Assembly: GCF_001886735.1 (NCBI RefSeq)
Contig: NZ_CP018076.1
Span: 2,418,001 to 2,482,000, forward strand
Reading direction: 5' to 3'
Length of the DNA stretch: 64,000 bases
From: Sulfitobacter alexandrii
Lineage (GTDB): Bacteria > Pseudomonadota > Alphaproteobacteria > Rhodobacterales > Rhodobacteraceae
Of this stretch, positions 34,336-42,772 are shown in pieces. The notes under the pieces are model-generated. The model saw nothing but the letters and a program-made list of their open reading frames with translations, was not told the origin of the DNA and did no database searches. Position 1 is the first letter of the stretch. The number at the start of each line of letters is the position of its first letter. Position numbers and translations under genes: made by a program.

Positions 34336-35316
34336 ATGCGACTTCTCGCCGTTGATGATGATCCAGTAGTGCTCGATCTGCTGAGTGTCGTGTTCGGCCA
34401 GGAGAACATGCCGGATATCACCTGCGCCCAGTCCGCCGAGCAGGCGCTGACGATCCTCAAGGAAGACGAGGACGGATTCGATTGCCTGGTCCTCGACATC
34501 GAGATGCCCGGCATGAACGGCATCACGCTGTGCCGCGAGGCACGCAAGATTTCCGGTTACCGTGACACCCCGATCGTGATGCTGACGTCGGTCAGGGAAC
34601 GGATCGCGATCGAGAGCGCCTTTGCCGCCGGCGCGACGGACTACGTGACAAAGCCGTTCGACGTGAAGGAGATCACCACCCGGATCCGCGTGGCCAAGCG
34701 CATGTCAGAGACCACCGAGCGTGCGCCGCGGCTCGACCCGCTCGCGCCGCAGCACGACGCCGAAAAGGGTGTCCATGACTTCGAGATCACCTGCCCCGTG
34801 CGCCTGAACCAGCAGGAACAGCTGATCCTCCCGTTCTCCCTGGGCAATTACCTGTCGCAGCTTTCGCGGCAGGCGCTGGACAATTGCTGTGTCTTCGCCG
34901 TCAAGATCGAAGGCATCGACAAGCTCTATGCCAATTGCACGACGCAGGAATACGCCATCGCCCTGTCCGAGATCGTGGATGCCATCGTAGAGGTGGTGGA
35001 CCATCCGAACCTGCTCATGGCCTATGAAGGCAACGGCATCCTGCTGGCGATCAGCCAGGGGGCAGAACCCCCGGAATGGCCCCTTATCGAAGACCGCACG
35101 CATAGCTTGCTGAACGAGGGATCGGCGATCTATGCCGACGGCACACCGATGGACCTGCGCGTGTCGATCGGGAACCCGATTCCTCCCTATACCAACCGCA
35201 ACCAGCGGGTGAAAAAGACGTTCGACAGGGCCATCGACAGGGCCATGATGCGCAGTCGCAGCAACGCGGCCCTGCGGCAGAAGAACGGCAAGGGATCGCC
35301 GGCTGGCATCCTTTGA
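34336..35316 (+). CDS. Response regulator with degenerate GGDEF-like output domain
   Basis: A 326-residue protein. Residues 1-125 form a CheY-like receiver: DDDP acidic pocket at 7-10, phospho-acceptor Asp54 in VLDIEMPGMNG, a Thr/Ser position in IVMLTS and the lysine in TKPFD. After a linker the C-terminal part (about 165-300) looks like a diguanylate cyclase fold (CVFAVKIEGIDKLYANC and later GTPMDLRVSIG) but the GGDEF signature reads YEGNG, so catalysis is not expected. No kinase gene is adjacent. It may act by protein binding or c-di-GMP-independent signalling; the C-terminal assignment is my inference from pattern. Confidence 0.8.
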   Translation: MRLLAVDDDPVVLDLLSVVFGQENMPDITCAQSAEQALTILKEDEDGFDCLVLDIEMPGMNGITLCREARKISGYRDTPIVMLTSVRERIAIESAFAAGATDYVTKPFDVKEITTRIRVAKRMSETTERAPRLDPLAPQHDAEKGVHDFEITCPVRLNQQEQLILPFSLGNYLSQLSRQALDNCCVFAVKIEGIDKLYANCTTQEYAIALSEIVDAIVEVVDHPNLLMAYEGNGILLAISQGAEPPEWPLIEDRTHSLLNEGSAIYADGTPMDLRVSIGNPIPPYTNRNQRVKKTFDRAIDRAMMRSRSNAALRQKNGKGSPAGIL

Positions 35317-35340
35317 CCCGCGCCCCGGCGGACGCCGGCG

Positions 35341-35691
35341 TCAATTGATCGGGAATTGTCCAAGGCAGCGCGCGGCGTTGCGCTGGTAATCGTCCAGCGT
35401 CGCCCTGACCGTCCGGCGATCGCGCACGACGGCCATCGCCGCTTTTTTCTGCGCCCAGGTGCCGCTCACATGGCGTTCGAGGATCAGGATGGTCACGCCC
35501 AGCATGACCTCCTTTTCCTCGTCGCTGATCAGGTCGGCGCCGGCCAGCGCAACGGCGGTCAGTGCAAGCGTGTTGGAACACCTCAGCGCCGCCGCCTCGC
35601 GCCCTTCGTAGACCTTTTCGGCGGCCACAGCAGGCGGCGCGAAAACCGAGGCGAGGCCGATGACCGCGGCGAAGATCCCGGGTCGGCTCAT
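35341..35691 (-). CDS. Small exported protein of unknown function
   Basis: A 116-residue protein with a signal peptide (MSRPGIFAAVIGLASVFAPPAVA, cleaved before AEKV) and a helical mature domain with two cysteines (ALRCSNT and AARCLGQ) that could form a disulfide. No family recognised. It overlaps the stop of the AsnC-like gene by one base, so both are translated together, although a functional link is not evident. Confidence 0.65.
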   Translation of the reverse strand: MSRPGIFAAVIGLASVFAPPAVAAEKVYEGREAAALRCSNTLALTAVALAGADLISDEEKEVMLGVTILILERHVSGTWAQKKAAMAVVRDRRTVRATLDDYQRNAARCLGQFPIN

Positions 35692-35930
35692 CAGAAGACC
35701 TTGAATGTCATCGTGGTGAGCGACCTTTCGATGCCGTCGATGGTCAGCAGGTTGTCATTGATGAAAACGCCCACGTCCTCCCCCTTGGGAATGTAGAGCT
35801 TCATCAGCAGGTCATAGTCGCCCGATGTCGAATAGAGCTCGGAATGGATCTCGCGCAGGGCGATTTCCTCTGCCACGCGGTAGGTTGTGCCGGGTCGGCA
35901 TCTGATCTGGACAAAAACGCAGGTGGTCAT
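35691..35930 (-). CDS. Stand-alone Lrp/AsnC ligand-binding (RAM) domain protein
   Basis: A 79-residue protein made of only the RAM domain of Lrp/AsnC regulators: TCVFVQIRCRPGTTYRVAEEI, then GDYDLLMKLYIP, then TIDGIERSLTTMTFKVF. It lacks the DNA-binding HTH. Such single-domain proteins bind amino acids or modulate full-length Lrp proteins. The start at 35930 gives exactly the domain; longer in-frame starts lie in the divergent hisB region and were rejected. It sits divergent to hisB, 126 bases apart. Confidence 0.88.
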   Translation of the reverse strand: MTTCVFVQIRCRPGTTYRVAEEIALREIHSELYSTSGDYDLLMKLYIPKGEDVGVFINDNLLTIDGIERSLTTMTFKVF

Positions 35931-36056
35931 CGGACCCTCGGAAACTGGATGACCCTGACGGTCGCACATGGCCCCGGCGCCTGCAATCCCTGATCCGGTC
36001 TTGGCGTCCCGGCGTGCCCTGCTATAAGGCTGCTGACGCCAGCCAGAGAGGCCCCC

Positions 36057-36644
36057 ATGCGCCAGACCAGCCTGACCCGCAAGACCGCGGAGACCGATGT
36101 CAGCGTCGAGATCAATCTTGACGGCACCGGAACCTACGACAACCAGACCGGCGTGGGATTCTTCGATCACATGCTCGACCAGCTTGCGCGGCATTCGCTG
36201 ATCGACATGAAGGTGCGGGCGACCGGCGACCTGCACATCGACGATCACCACACGGTCGAGGACGTGGGCATCACGCTGGGACAGGCCTTGGCCAAGGCGC
36301 TTGGCGACAAGCGCGGCATCCGCCGGTACGGCGCCTGCCTGCTGCCCATGGATGACGCACTGGTCCGGACGGCCCTGGACCTGTCGGCACGCCCCTACCT
36401 CGTATGGCAGGTCGATCTGCCGACCGCGAAGATCGGCACGTTCGACACCGAACTGGTGCGCGAGTTCTTTCAGGCCTTCGCCACGCAGGGCGGCATCACG
36501 CTGCACGTGGACATGCTGCACGGGCTGAACAGCCATCACATCGTCGAGGCGGCCTTCAAATCCGTCGCGCGCGCGCTTCGCGAGGCGGTGGAAGTCGATC
36601 AGCGCAAGTCCGGCGACATTCCGTCGACGAAAGGCGCGCTCTGA
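36057..36644 (+). CDS. hisB: Imidazoleglycerol-phosphate dehydratase
   Basis: A 195-residue monofunctional HisB (no histidinol-phosphatase domain), step six of histidine synthesis. Metal-binding motifs [48 protein letters not shown] are intact. It begins the first his segment and is followed 28 bases later by hisH. Confidence 0.97.
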   Translation: MRQTSLTRKTAETDVSVEINLDGTGTYDNQTGVGFFDHMLDQLARHSLIDMKVRATGDLHIDDHHTVEDVGITLGQALAKALGDKRGIRRYGACLLPMDDALVRTALDLSARPYLVWQVDLPTAKIGTFDTELVREFFQAFATQGGITLHVDMLHGLNSHHIVEAAFKSVARALREAVEVDQRKSGDIPSTKGAL

Positions 36645-36672
36645 TGGCGATGCTCCCTGTCCCCGGCGCGCC

Positions 36673-37311
36673 ATGCTGACCGCCATAATCGACTATGAAA
36701 GCGGCAACCTGCATTCCGCGCACAAGGCTTTCGAGCGCATGGCGCGGGAGGTCGGCGCAGGCGATGTCGTCGTAACGGCGGACGCCGGCGTGGTCGCCCG
36801 TGCGGACCGCATCGTGCTGCCCGGTGACGGCGCCTTTCCGGCCTGCATGGCGGCGCTGCAGGGTGCCGGCGGGGTCTACGACGCCATGGTCGAGGCGGTC
36901 GAGGTAAAGGGCCGGCCCTTCCTCGGCATCTGCGTCGGCATGCAATTGATGGCCAGCATGGGCCGGGAATACCGCGACACGCCGGGACTGGACTGGATCG
37001 CGGGGGATGTTACCCGGATCACCCCGTCCGATCCCACGCTGAAGGTGCCCCACATGGGGTGGAACGACCTTGTCATCGATCACCCCCACCCGGTCTTCGA
37101 CGGGGTCACCACGGGCGATCACGCCTATTTCGTCCATTCCTACCACATGGCGGTCGACAACCCGGCGCAGCGCCTTGCGCATGTCGACTATGCGGAGGAG
37201 GTGACGGCGATCATCGGGCGCGACACGATGCTGGGCATGCAGTTTCACCCGGAAAAGTCGCAGACCACGGGCCTGCGACTGATCGCCAATTTCCTGTCAT
37301 GGACCCCCTAG
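36673..37311 (+). CDS. hisH: Imidazole glycerol phosphate synthase, glutaminase subunit
   Basis: A 212-residue class I glutamine amidotransferase that feeds ammonia to HisF. The catalytic triad is visible: Cys87 in GICVGMQ, and His192 with Glu194 in FHPEKS. The start motif AIIDYESGNLHS and PGDGAF are typical of HisH. Its partner hisF lies about 2.2 kb away, past two opposite-strand genes. Confidence 0.96.
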   Translation: MLTAIIDYESGNLHSAHKAFERMAREVGAGDVVVTADAGVVARADRIVLPGDGAFPACMAALQGAGGVYDAMVEAVEVKGRPFLGICVGMQLMASMGREYRDTPGLDWIAGDVTRITPSDPTLKVPHMGWNDLVIDHPHPVFDGVTTGDHAYFVHSYHMAVDNPAQRLAHVDYAEEVTAIIGRDTMLGMQFHPEKSQTTGLRLIANFLSWTP

Positions 37312-37312
37312 C

Positions 37313-38134
37313 CTAGGCTTTCAGGAAAGCCAGCATGTCCTGTGTCAGCCTGTCCGCGTGGGTGGCGGTCAGCCCGTGCGGCGCGCCTTCGTATTCCTTC
37401 AGGCCGGCGTTTTCGATCATCTTGGCGGCCTGTCTGCCGGAGGTATCGATCGGCACCGTCTGGTCGGCGGTGCCGTGCACCACCAGCGTCGGCACGTCGA
37501 AGGCCGTCATGTCGGCGCGCATGTCGGTCTTGCCAAAGGCATCGACGCAGTCGAGCGTCGCCTTCGGGCTGGCCATCATCGCCATGTTCCAGGTCCAGCG
37601 CAGCACGGGGTCGCTGACCCCGCCACCCTTGGTCCCCTGCCCGTAGAAATCCTTGAAGAAACCGTTGAGGAACCCGGCCCGGTCGTCCCGAAGGCCTGCC
37701 TTGATGTCGCTGAACACGTCGTCCGGTACGCCGTCGGGGTTGTCCTCCGCCTTGCCCATGAACGGCGCGACGGACGAGATCAGCATCGCCTTCGCGACCC
37801 CGCGCCCCTCGTGCCGGGACATGTAGCGGGCGACCTCGCCCCCGCCCATCGAGAATCCAGCGATGGCCGCGTTCTTCAGGTCCAGACCGCCGATCACCGC
37901 CGCCAGATCGTCGGAGAGCGTGTCGTAATCGTAGCCGTCATAGGGTTGCCCCGAGCGACCGAACCCGCGGCGGTCGTAGCTCACCACCCGGTATCCGGCC
38001 TCGGCCAGTCCCAGCGCTTGCGTTTCCCAGGAATCGGCGTTCAGGGGCCAGCCGTGGATCAGTACCACCGGCTGTCCGGTGCCCCAATCCTTGACGTAAA
38101 GCTGGGTCTGATCGGTGGTCGTGACAACGGGCAT
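37313..38134 (-). CDS. Alpha/beta hydrolase (non-haem chloroperoxidase/arylesterase type)
   Basis: A 273-residue alpha/beta hydrolase. The oxyanion region VVLIHGWPLNADSW, nucleophile Ser95 in AGFSMGGGEV, acid in VVHGTADQTVP and His in EGAPHGL complete the triad. Sequence is closest to bacterial chloroperoxidase/esterase enzymes. It lies in the opposite direction within the his region and converges with hisH with one base between the stops. Substrate unknown. Confidence 0.88.
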   Translation of the reverse strand: MPVVTTTDQTQLYVKDWGTGQPVVLIHGWPLNADSWETQALGLAEAGYRVVSYDRRGFGRSGQPYDGYDYDTLSDDLAAVIGGLDLKNAAIAGFSMGGGEVARYMSRHEGRGVAKAMLISSVAPFMGKAEDNPDGVPDDVFSDIKAGLRDDRAGFLNGFFKDFYGQGTKGGGVSDPVLRWTWNMAMMASPKATLDCVDAFGKTDMRADMTAFDVPTLVVHGTADQTVPIDTSGRQAAKMIENAGLKEYEGAPHGLTATHADRLTQDMLAFLKA

Positions 38135-38198
38135 TGAAGTTCTCCTTGGCTATGTACCAGGGAGGAAACGACCGCGCCCGTGCCAATGTTCCGACCGG

Positions 38199-38588
38199 TT
38201 ACTTGACCCGCTGCCAGGTCTGCTTGGAACAGATCAGCCCGCCGGCCACGCATCCCGACAGCTGCAGGGAATTGCCTGAAACGGACATCTTGCCGATGTA
38301 GACTTTGTTGTTCGACGGCCGCCAGACCTTGCCGGCGTACTTGCCGCCGCCTTCGGGTGTCATGTCGATCACCAGGGTCTTGCCCAGGTTGGGCGACTTG
38401 TATTCGCCGCTGTCGTTGAATGTCCGGGCGATGGTGCCGCAGATCGCTGCCCCGCAGGGCGCCATCTTGACATGGGCATAGGCGCCGTCGTCCACCTGCG
38501 TCTGCCAGGTGCCGACCGCCGGGTCGGCCGCCTGTGCCGCACCGGCGAGGCCCAGCGCGAACAGGGTCGCTGTGATCAGTTTCTTCAT
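38199..38588 (-). CDS. DUF2147 domain-containing exported protein
   Basis: A 129-residue exported protein: signal peptide MKKLITATLFALGLAGAAQA, then DPAVGTWQTQVDDGAYAHV and KYAGKVWRPSNNKVYIGKM, ending SGCVAGGLICSKQTWQRV, the DUF2147 pattern (lipocalin-like beta barrel). AGGAAC upstream of 38588 serves as ribosome site. The family is of unknown function. It is followed by the alpha/beta hydrolase on the same strand after 64 bases. Confidence 0.87.
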   Translation of the reverse strand: MKKLITATLFALGLAGAAQAADPAVGTWQTQVDDGAYAHVKMAPCGAAICGTIARTFNDSGEYKSPNLGKTLVIDMTPEGGGKYAGKVWRPSNNKVYIGKMSVSGNSLQLSGCVAGGLICSKQTWQRVK

Positions 38589-38716
38589 GAAAGGTTCCTC
38601 CCTTTGCAGGGCAGTCTGGATCAGGCCCGGTTTTCTGACAAGGCTGACCTCGGGTCGCGTTGCAAATCGGCTCGGCCCGTGCAAAACCGCATCACGCCAC
38701 AGTTCGGAACACGCAC

Positions 38717-39436
38717 ATGATCCTCTACCCCGCGATAGACCTCAAGGACGGACAGGCCGTGCGCCTGGTTCACGGCGACATGGACCGCTCGACCGTGTTC
38801 AATGACGACCCCGCCGCCCAGGCCTGTGCCTTTGTCGACGCGGGCTGCCAGTGGCTCCACCTGGTGGACCTCAACGGCGCATTTGCCGGCGCCCCGGTCA
38901 ACGCCGCCCCGGTGGAGGCGATCCTCAAGGCCTGCGACGTGCCCGCACAGCTCGGCGGCGGAATCCGCGACATGGCCACCATCGAAAGCTGGCTCGACAA
39001 GGGGCTGGCACGCGTGATCCTCGGCACCGTCGCGGTGGAAAGCCCAAACCTGGTGCGCGAGGCCGCCCGCGCCTTTCCCGGCCGGGTGGCCGTCGGCATC
39101 GACGCCCGCAACGGCAGGGTCGCAACAAAGGGCTGGGCGGAAGAGACCGACGTTCAGGTCACGGACCTCGCCAGGTCTTTCGAGGACGCCGGCGTGGCGG
39201 CGATCATCTATACCGACATCAACCGCGACGGCGCCATGGGCGGCCCCAACATCGACGCAACAGCCGCCCTCGCCCGCGCGGTCGACATCCCGGTCATCGC
39301 CTCCGGGGGCGTGTCATCGCTCGATGATCTGATCGCCCTGCGCGACACCGGCGTGATCGAAGGTGCCATTTCCGGCCGCGCCCTCTATGACGGGGCCATC
39401 GACCTTGCCACCGCGCTGAAGGCCCTGTCCCGATGA
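38717..39436 (+). CDS. hisA: ProFAR isomerase
   Basis: A 239-residue (beta/alpha)8 barrel enzyme, phosphoribosylformimino-5-aminoimidazole carboxamide ribotide isomerase. Start [21 protein letters not shown] holds the first catalytic Asp; the second is in [13 protein letters not shown]; phosphate-binding GGGIRD and SGGVSSLDD are seen. The start at 38717 is chosen because the homologous N-terminus begins there. It is 55 bases upstream of hisF. Confidence 0.96.
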   Translation: MILYPAIDLKDGQAVRLVHGDMDRSTVFNDDPAAQACAFVDAGCQWLHLVDLNGAFAGAPVNAAPVEAILKACDVPAQLGGGIRDMATIESWLDKGLARVILGTVAVESPNLVREAARAFPGRVAVGIDARNGRVATKGWAEETDVQVTDLARSFEDAGVAAIIYTDINRDGAMGGPNIDATAALARAVDIPVIASGGVSSLDDLIALRDTGVIEGAISGRALYDGAIDLATALKALSR

Positions 39437-39491
39437 TGCCGGTGTTCCCGAAATACACGATCGGCCTTTGCGGCGTGTCCGGATCAGAGAC

Positions 39492-40253
39492 ATGCTGAAG
39501 ACCCGTATCATTCCCTGCCTCGACGTGGCCGACGGTCGCGTGGTCAAGGGCGTCAACTTCGTCGGCCTGCGCGATGCGGGCGATCCGGTGGACGCCGCCA
39601 TCGCCTACGATGCCGCGGGCGCGGACGAACTGTGCTTTCTCGACATCCACGCCACGCACGAGAATCGCGGCACGATGTTCGATCTGGTCCGCCGCACCGC
39701 CGAACACTGCTACATTCCGCTCACCGTCGGCGGCGGTGTACGCACCGTGGTCGACGTGCGTGCCCTGCTTCTGGCGGGGGCGGACAAGGTCAGCTTCAAC
39801 TCGGCTGCCGTGGCCAACCCCGACGTGGTGGCCGACGCCGCCGACCATTTCGGCAGCCAGTGCATCGTCGTCGCCATCGACGCCAAGACCGTAAGCCCCG
39901 GCAAGTGGGAGATCTTCACCCACGGCGGCCGCAGGCCCACCGGCATCGACGCCGTCGACTTCGCCGGCACCGTCACCGCCAAGGGAGCGGGGGAAATCCT
40001 GCTGACGTCGATGGACCGTGACGGCACCCGGTCCGGTTTCAACCTGCCCCTGACCCGCGCGATCTCGGATGCGGTCGAGGTGCCTGTCATCGCCTCCGGC
40101 GGCGTGGGCACGCTCGACCATCTGGTCGAGGGCGTGCTCGAGGGCGGCGCGTCGGCCGTTCTGGCCGCGTCGATCTTCCACTTCGGCGAATTCACCATCC
40201 ACGAGGCCAAACAACACATGGCCGCCGCCGGCATCCCGATGAGACTGACATGA
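39492..40253 (+). CDS. hisF: Imidazole glycerol phosphate synthase, cyclase subunit
   Basis: A 253-residue HisF, exactly the usual length. [20 protein letters not shown] includes catalytic Asp11, and Asp in [14 protein letters not shown] is the second; [11 protein letters not shown] and [10 protein letters not shown] are the phosphate sites. It partners HisH. Overlaps hisE by 4 bases. Confidence 0.97.
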   Translation: MLKTRIIPCLDVADGRVVKGVNFVGLRDAGDPVDAAIAYDAAGADELCFLDIHATHENRGTMFDLVRRTAEHCYIPLTVGGGVRTVVDVRALLLAGADKVSFNSAAVANPDVVADAADHFGSQCIVVAIDAKTVSPGKWEIFTHGGRRPTGIDAVDFAGTVTAKGAGEILLTSMDRDGTRSGFNLPLTRAISDAVEVPVIASGGVGTLDHLVEGVLEGGASAVLAASIFHFGEFTIHEAKQHMAAAGIPMRLT

Positions 40254-40555
40254 CCCTCGACGACCTCTACGCGACAATTCTCAGCCGCAAGAACGCCGCC
40301 CCCGACAGCAGCTGGACGGCGCAGCTCCTGGCAAAAGGCCCCGAGAAATGCGCCGAGAAATTCGGCGAGGAAGCGGTGGAGGCGATCATCGAAGCCGTCA
40401 AGGGCGACCGCGCCGCGCTCACGTCGGAGGCCGCGGACGTGCTCTATCACCTGCTGGTCATGCTCGCCGCCCGCGAGGTTCCCCTCGACGACGTGTTGGC
40501 CGAACTCGACCGCCGCCAGTCGCAATCCGGCCTGGCCGAAAAAGCCTCCCGCTGA
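40250..40555 (+). CDS. hisE: Phosphoribosyl-ATP pyrophosphatase
   Basis: A 101-residue stand-alone HisE (not fused to HisI). MazG-like helices with [18 protein letters not shown] and [13 protein letters not shown] carry the metal-binding Glu and Asp residues. It overlaps hisF by 4 bases and ends the hisAFE segment. Confidence 0.95.
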   Translation: MTLDDLYATILSRKNAAPDSSWTAQLLAKGPEKCAEKFGEEAVEAIIEAVKGDRAALTSEAADVLYHLLVMLAAREVPLDDVLAELDRRQSQSGLAEKASR

Positions 40556-40601
40556 CCTTCACCCCCTGTCTTCTTTATGCCGGAAATACTCGGGGGAGTT
40601 T

Positions 40602-40626
40602 GAGGGGGCAAAGCCCCCTCATCCAA
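40602..40626 (+). terminator. Terminator after hisE
   Basis: An 8-bp G/C stem (40602-40609 with 40613-40620) with an AAA loop; it may close a longer conserved-looking element starting near 40577 (TGCCGGAAATACTCGGGGG). There is no U-tract on the plus strand. Confidence 0.6.
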
Positions 40627-40680
40627 AAAATGGATCGTGTCGCGCGCAGCGCGGCCAGTCGGCACCGACCGCCGCGCTCC

Positions 40681-41148
40681 CTACAGCTTGCTGGATATCC
40701 GCCCGGTCGCGAAGCCACCCATCCTCAGTTCGCCGTGCAGACGCTGGTACTCGATCTTCGGACAGCGATTCTGGATCACGGTCACCCCCCGCGCCTCCGC
40801 CTTGGCCGCCGCCTCCGCATGTTCGACGCCGATCTGCATCCAGATGGTCTGCAGGCCGGGAAAGGCGGCCAGCGCCTCGTCCACGATCTCGGGCACGGCT
40901 TCCGAGCGGCGAAAGATGTCGACCATGTCCACACCGCCTTCGATCGCCGAAAGCGACCCCCGCACGCGACGGCCAAACACCGTCTCGCCCTCGTGCAGCG
41001 GGTTCACCGGGATCACATCGTATCCTCTCAGCCCCAGGTAGCGCGCGACGTAATAGCTCGGCCGCACCGGGTTGAGCGACACCCCCACCACCGCGATCCG
41101 CCGCGTGCGGGCCAGGATGTCTCTGAGCAATGTGTCGGAATAGGTCAT
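40681..41148 (-). CDS. CoA-binding domain protein (YccU-like)
   Basis: A 155-residue Rossmann-fold protein of the CoA_binding_2 family. RIAVVGVSLNPVRPSYYVARYLGLRGYD (split around residues 17-45) is the nucleotide-binding start, IPVNP the next strand, and IWMQIGVEHAEAAAKAEARG plus QNRCPKIEYQRL complete the fold; the NRCPKIE motif is highly conserved. Function in cells is unclear; proteins of this group bind CoA. Confidence 0.9.
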   Translation of the reverse strand: MTYSDTLLRDILARTRRIAVVGVSLNPVRPSYYVARYLGLRGYDVIPVNPLHEGETVFGRRVRGSLSAIEGGVDMVDIFRRSEAVPEIVDEALAAFPGLQTIWMQIGVEHAEAAAKAEARGVTVIQNRCPKIEYQRLHGELRMGGFATGRISSKL

Positions 41149-41186
41149 CTGGCGAGTCTACCCCGGAAATCCGTGCCATTTCGACA

Positions 41187-41290
41187 TAAAAAAGCGCCCT
41201 CCTGAATGAATCAGGGGGCGCATCAGGTACGGAACGAGGGACAGTACAGTGACGCCGGGCGTTCCGTGCCCGCCGTCCTGCACTCTACAT
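41187..41290 (-). ncRNA. Candidate small RNA in intergenic region
   Basis: On the minus strand this gap contains two consecutive hairpins: an 8-bp stem (41260-41267 with 41229-41236) enclosing a 23-base loop, then a long terminator-type stem (41194-41221) followed by six U. The 5' end is set only roughly; TATGTAGAGT about 41285-41294 could be a -10 region. No coding frame explains the structure. It may instead be the 3' untranslated region of the zinc-ribbon gene at 41373. Confidence 0.45.
41188..41221 (-). terminator. Strong Rho-independent terminator on the minus strand
   Basis: The 11-bp stem GCGCCC-CCTGA against TCAGG-GGGCGC, with one bulged T and an ATGAA loop, is followed by six U on the minus strand. 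It ends either a small RNA or the rlmB/zinc-ribbon transcript. Confidence 0.85.
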
Positions 41291-41372
41291 AGGAAGCCGC
41301 GCGGCGCATTAAAGGGGATGCGCGCGGTCGTGACACGCCGGGCCGATCCCGGCATCTTTCCGCCTGCGCCCG

Positions 41373-41693
41373 TCAATCGAAGATATCCTCGACCACGTCG
41401 AACGCCTCTTCCGCCATCCTGCGCCAGAGCGACTTGCGCGGTTTGCGCGGCCTTGATTTTGCCGGCTTGCGGCGCGCGTTCGCCTGCGGTTCAGGGGCGG
41501 CGGGAAACCGGCGCAGGCCGGGTTGGTGACTGATACCGGTCTTGCGGGGTTTTTCCTTCACCGGCAGGGACTTGAGATCATGCAGCGGTGCCGCGCATTG
41601 CGCGCAGGACAGCTCGTGCCGTCCCCGGTCCAGCGTCAGTGCCGCCCGGGTCCCGCAATAGCAGCAGGTCGCGATCTTGGTCGGGTAGGTCAG
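41373..41693 (-). CDS. Zinc-ribbon protein with apparent CTG start
   Basis: Starting at the CTG at 41693, 12 bases after the rlmB stop, the frame encodes 106 residues beginning with a TYPTKIATCCYCG segment, then an SCAQC pair, together forming a treble-clef or zinc-ribbon (CYCG and CAQC). An arginine/lysine-rich linker and an acidic C-terminus (EEAFDVVEDIFD) follow. GGAG lies 9 bases upstream of the CTG, as expected for a start. No ATG, GTG or TTG exists between the rlmB stop and the zinc-binding part; the first GTG (41561) would cut off the ribbon. Either CTG is used or an ATG was changed to CTG. Probably nucleic-acid related; co-transcribed with rlmB. Confidence 0.65.
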   Translation of the reverse strand: MTYPTKIATCCYCGTRAALTLDRGRHELSCAQCAAPLHDLKSLPVKEKPRKTGISHQPGLRRFPAAPEPQANARRKPAKSRPRKPRKSLWRRMAEEAFDVVEDIFD

Positions 41694-41705
41694 AGGTCCG
41701 CTCCG

Positions 41706-42485
41706 TCAGCCGTTCACTCTGGCCGCATATAGGGCAATCGCGGCCGCATTTGAAACGTTGAGCGACCCGAACTGCCCGGCTGCGTCAATCCGTACCAGCG
41801 CATCGACCGTCTCGCGGGTCTTTTCGCGCAGGCCCGGTCCCTCGGCGCCAAGGACCAGCGCCACCGGGCGGTCCCGGCGCCCCGCAACGGCGGCCTCGAT
41901 GGTCGTGTCGGCCTCTCCGTCCAATCCCAGCACGAGGTACCCCATGCCCTGCAACGCCCGGATGGCGTCGGCAAGGTTGCGCACCCGGAGGTAGGGCTGG
42001 CGTTCCAGCGCGCCCGAAGCGGTCTTGGCCAGCGCGCCGGTTTCGGGGGCCGAGTGGTGGCGGGTGCCGATCACGGCGGAGGCACCAAGGACCTCGGCCG
42101 ACCGCAGGATCGCGCCGACGTTGTGCGGATCGGTCACCCGGTCCAGCATCAGGACACGGGGGGCGGCACTATCGCCGATGCAGACGTCTTCCAGCCGGCC
42201 CCAGTTCAGGGGTTTGACTTCCAGCACCGCGCCTTGGTGCACCGACGCCGGGTCGAGCGGCGGACGGAACTTGCGCGGGTCCACCACCTGCGGCTCCATG
42301 CCCGCGGCGGCGACCGCATCCTCCAGCTTGGCCAGCGCATTGGGCGTGACCATCAGCGTCAGTTTCTCGCGGGCCGGGTTGACCAGCGCGTCACGGACGG
42401 CGTGCAGCCCGAACAGCCAGACCGTGGCTTGCGCCTCGGCCTTCTTGTCCTGTTCCTTCTGGACCACCCATTTCGGCTTTTTCAT
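41706..42485 (-). CDS. rlmB: 23S rRNA (guanosine-2'-O)-methyltransferase
   Basis: A 259-residue SPOUT-class methyltransferase. N-terminal substrate-binding domain (WLFGLHAVRDAL, about 25-36) and C-terminal catalytic knot with MLDRVTDPHNVGAILRSAEVLGA (motif 1), VALVLGAEGPGLREKT (motif 2) and LNVSNAAAIALY (motif 3) are all conserved. Start 42485 opens a lysine-rich tail (MKKPKWVVQK). It methylates G2251 (E. coli numbering) in the peptidyl-transferase P loop; the exact target here is inferred. Confidence 0.92.
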   Translation of the reverse strand: MKKPKWVVQKEQDKKAEAQATVWLFGLHAVRDALVNPAREKLTLMVTPNALAKLEDAVAAAGMEPQVVDPRKFRPPLDPASVHQGAVLEVKPLNWGRLEDVCIGDSAAPRVLMLDRVTDPHNVGAILRSAEVLGASAVIGTRHHSAPETGALAKTASGALERQPYLRVRNLADAIRALQGMGYLVLGLDGEADTTIEAAVAGRRDRPVALVLGAEGPGLREKTRETVDALVRIDAAGQFGSLNVSNAAAIALYAARVNG

Positions 42486-42599
42486 CTCGTTTTCCCCGTT
42501 CGGACCGGCAGGCCGGTCCGGCACTAATTTCGCCTTGACGCCTCTCAGGGTCGCTTGTAATCACGCCCCCACGTCGGGCGCAATGCACCAGGCGTAAGT

Positions 42600-42683
42600 G
42601 GGCGACAGGCCGCAAGGTGTGGCAGGGGACTGTAACTCCCTCGCGGAGACGCACGCCTGGTTCGATTCCAGGGTCGCCCACCA
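42600..42683 (+). tRNA. tRNA-Tyr(GTA)
   Basis: Class II tRNA: acceptor GGGCGAC with GTCGCCC, anticodon arm with loop CTGTAAC (GTA), a long variable arm, T-loop TTCGATT and encoded CCA. It is divergent from rlmB. Confidence 0.95.
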
Positions 42684-42772
42684 CTTTCCCTTACCGAATA
42701 TGACGAAAGTCGTGGCGCCGGCGGCAACTGCCGCATCGGCGACAAGCAGGCCGCGACATTCTGCGGGGCGTC

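Noticed and set aside
41158..41376. 72-residue minus-strand frame across the structured RNA region
   Set aside because: Its composition is unremarkable, it overlaps the terminator hairpin, and no ribosome site is seen.
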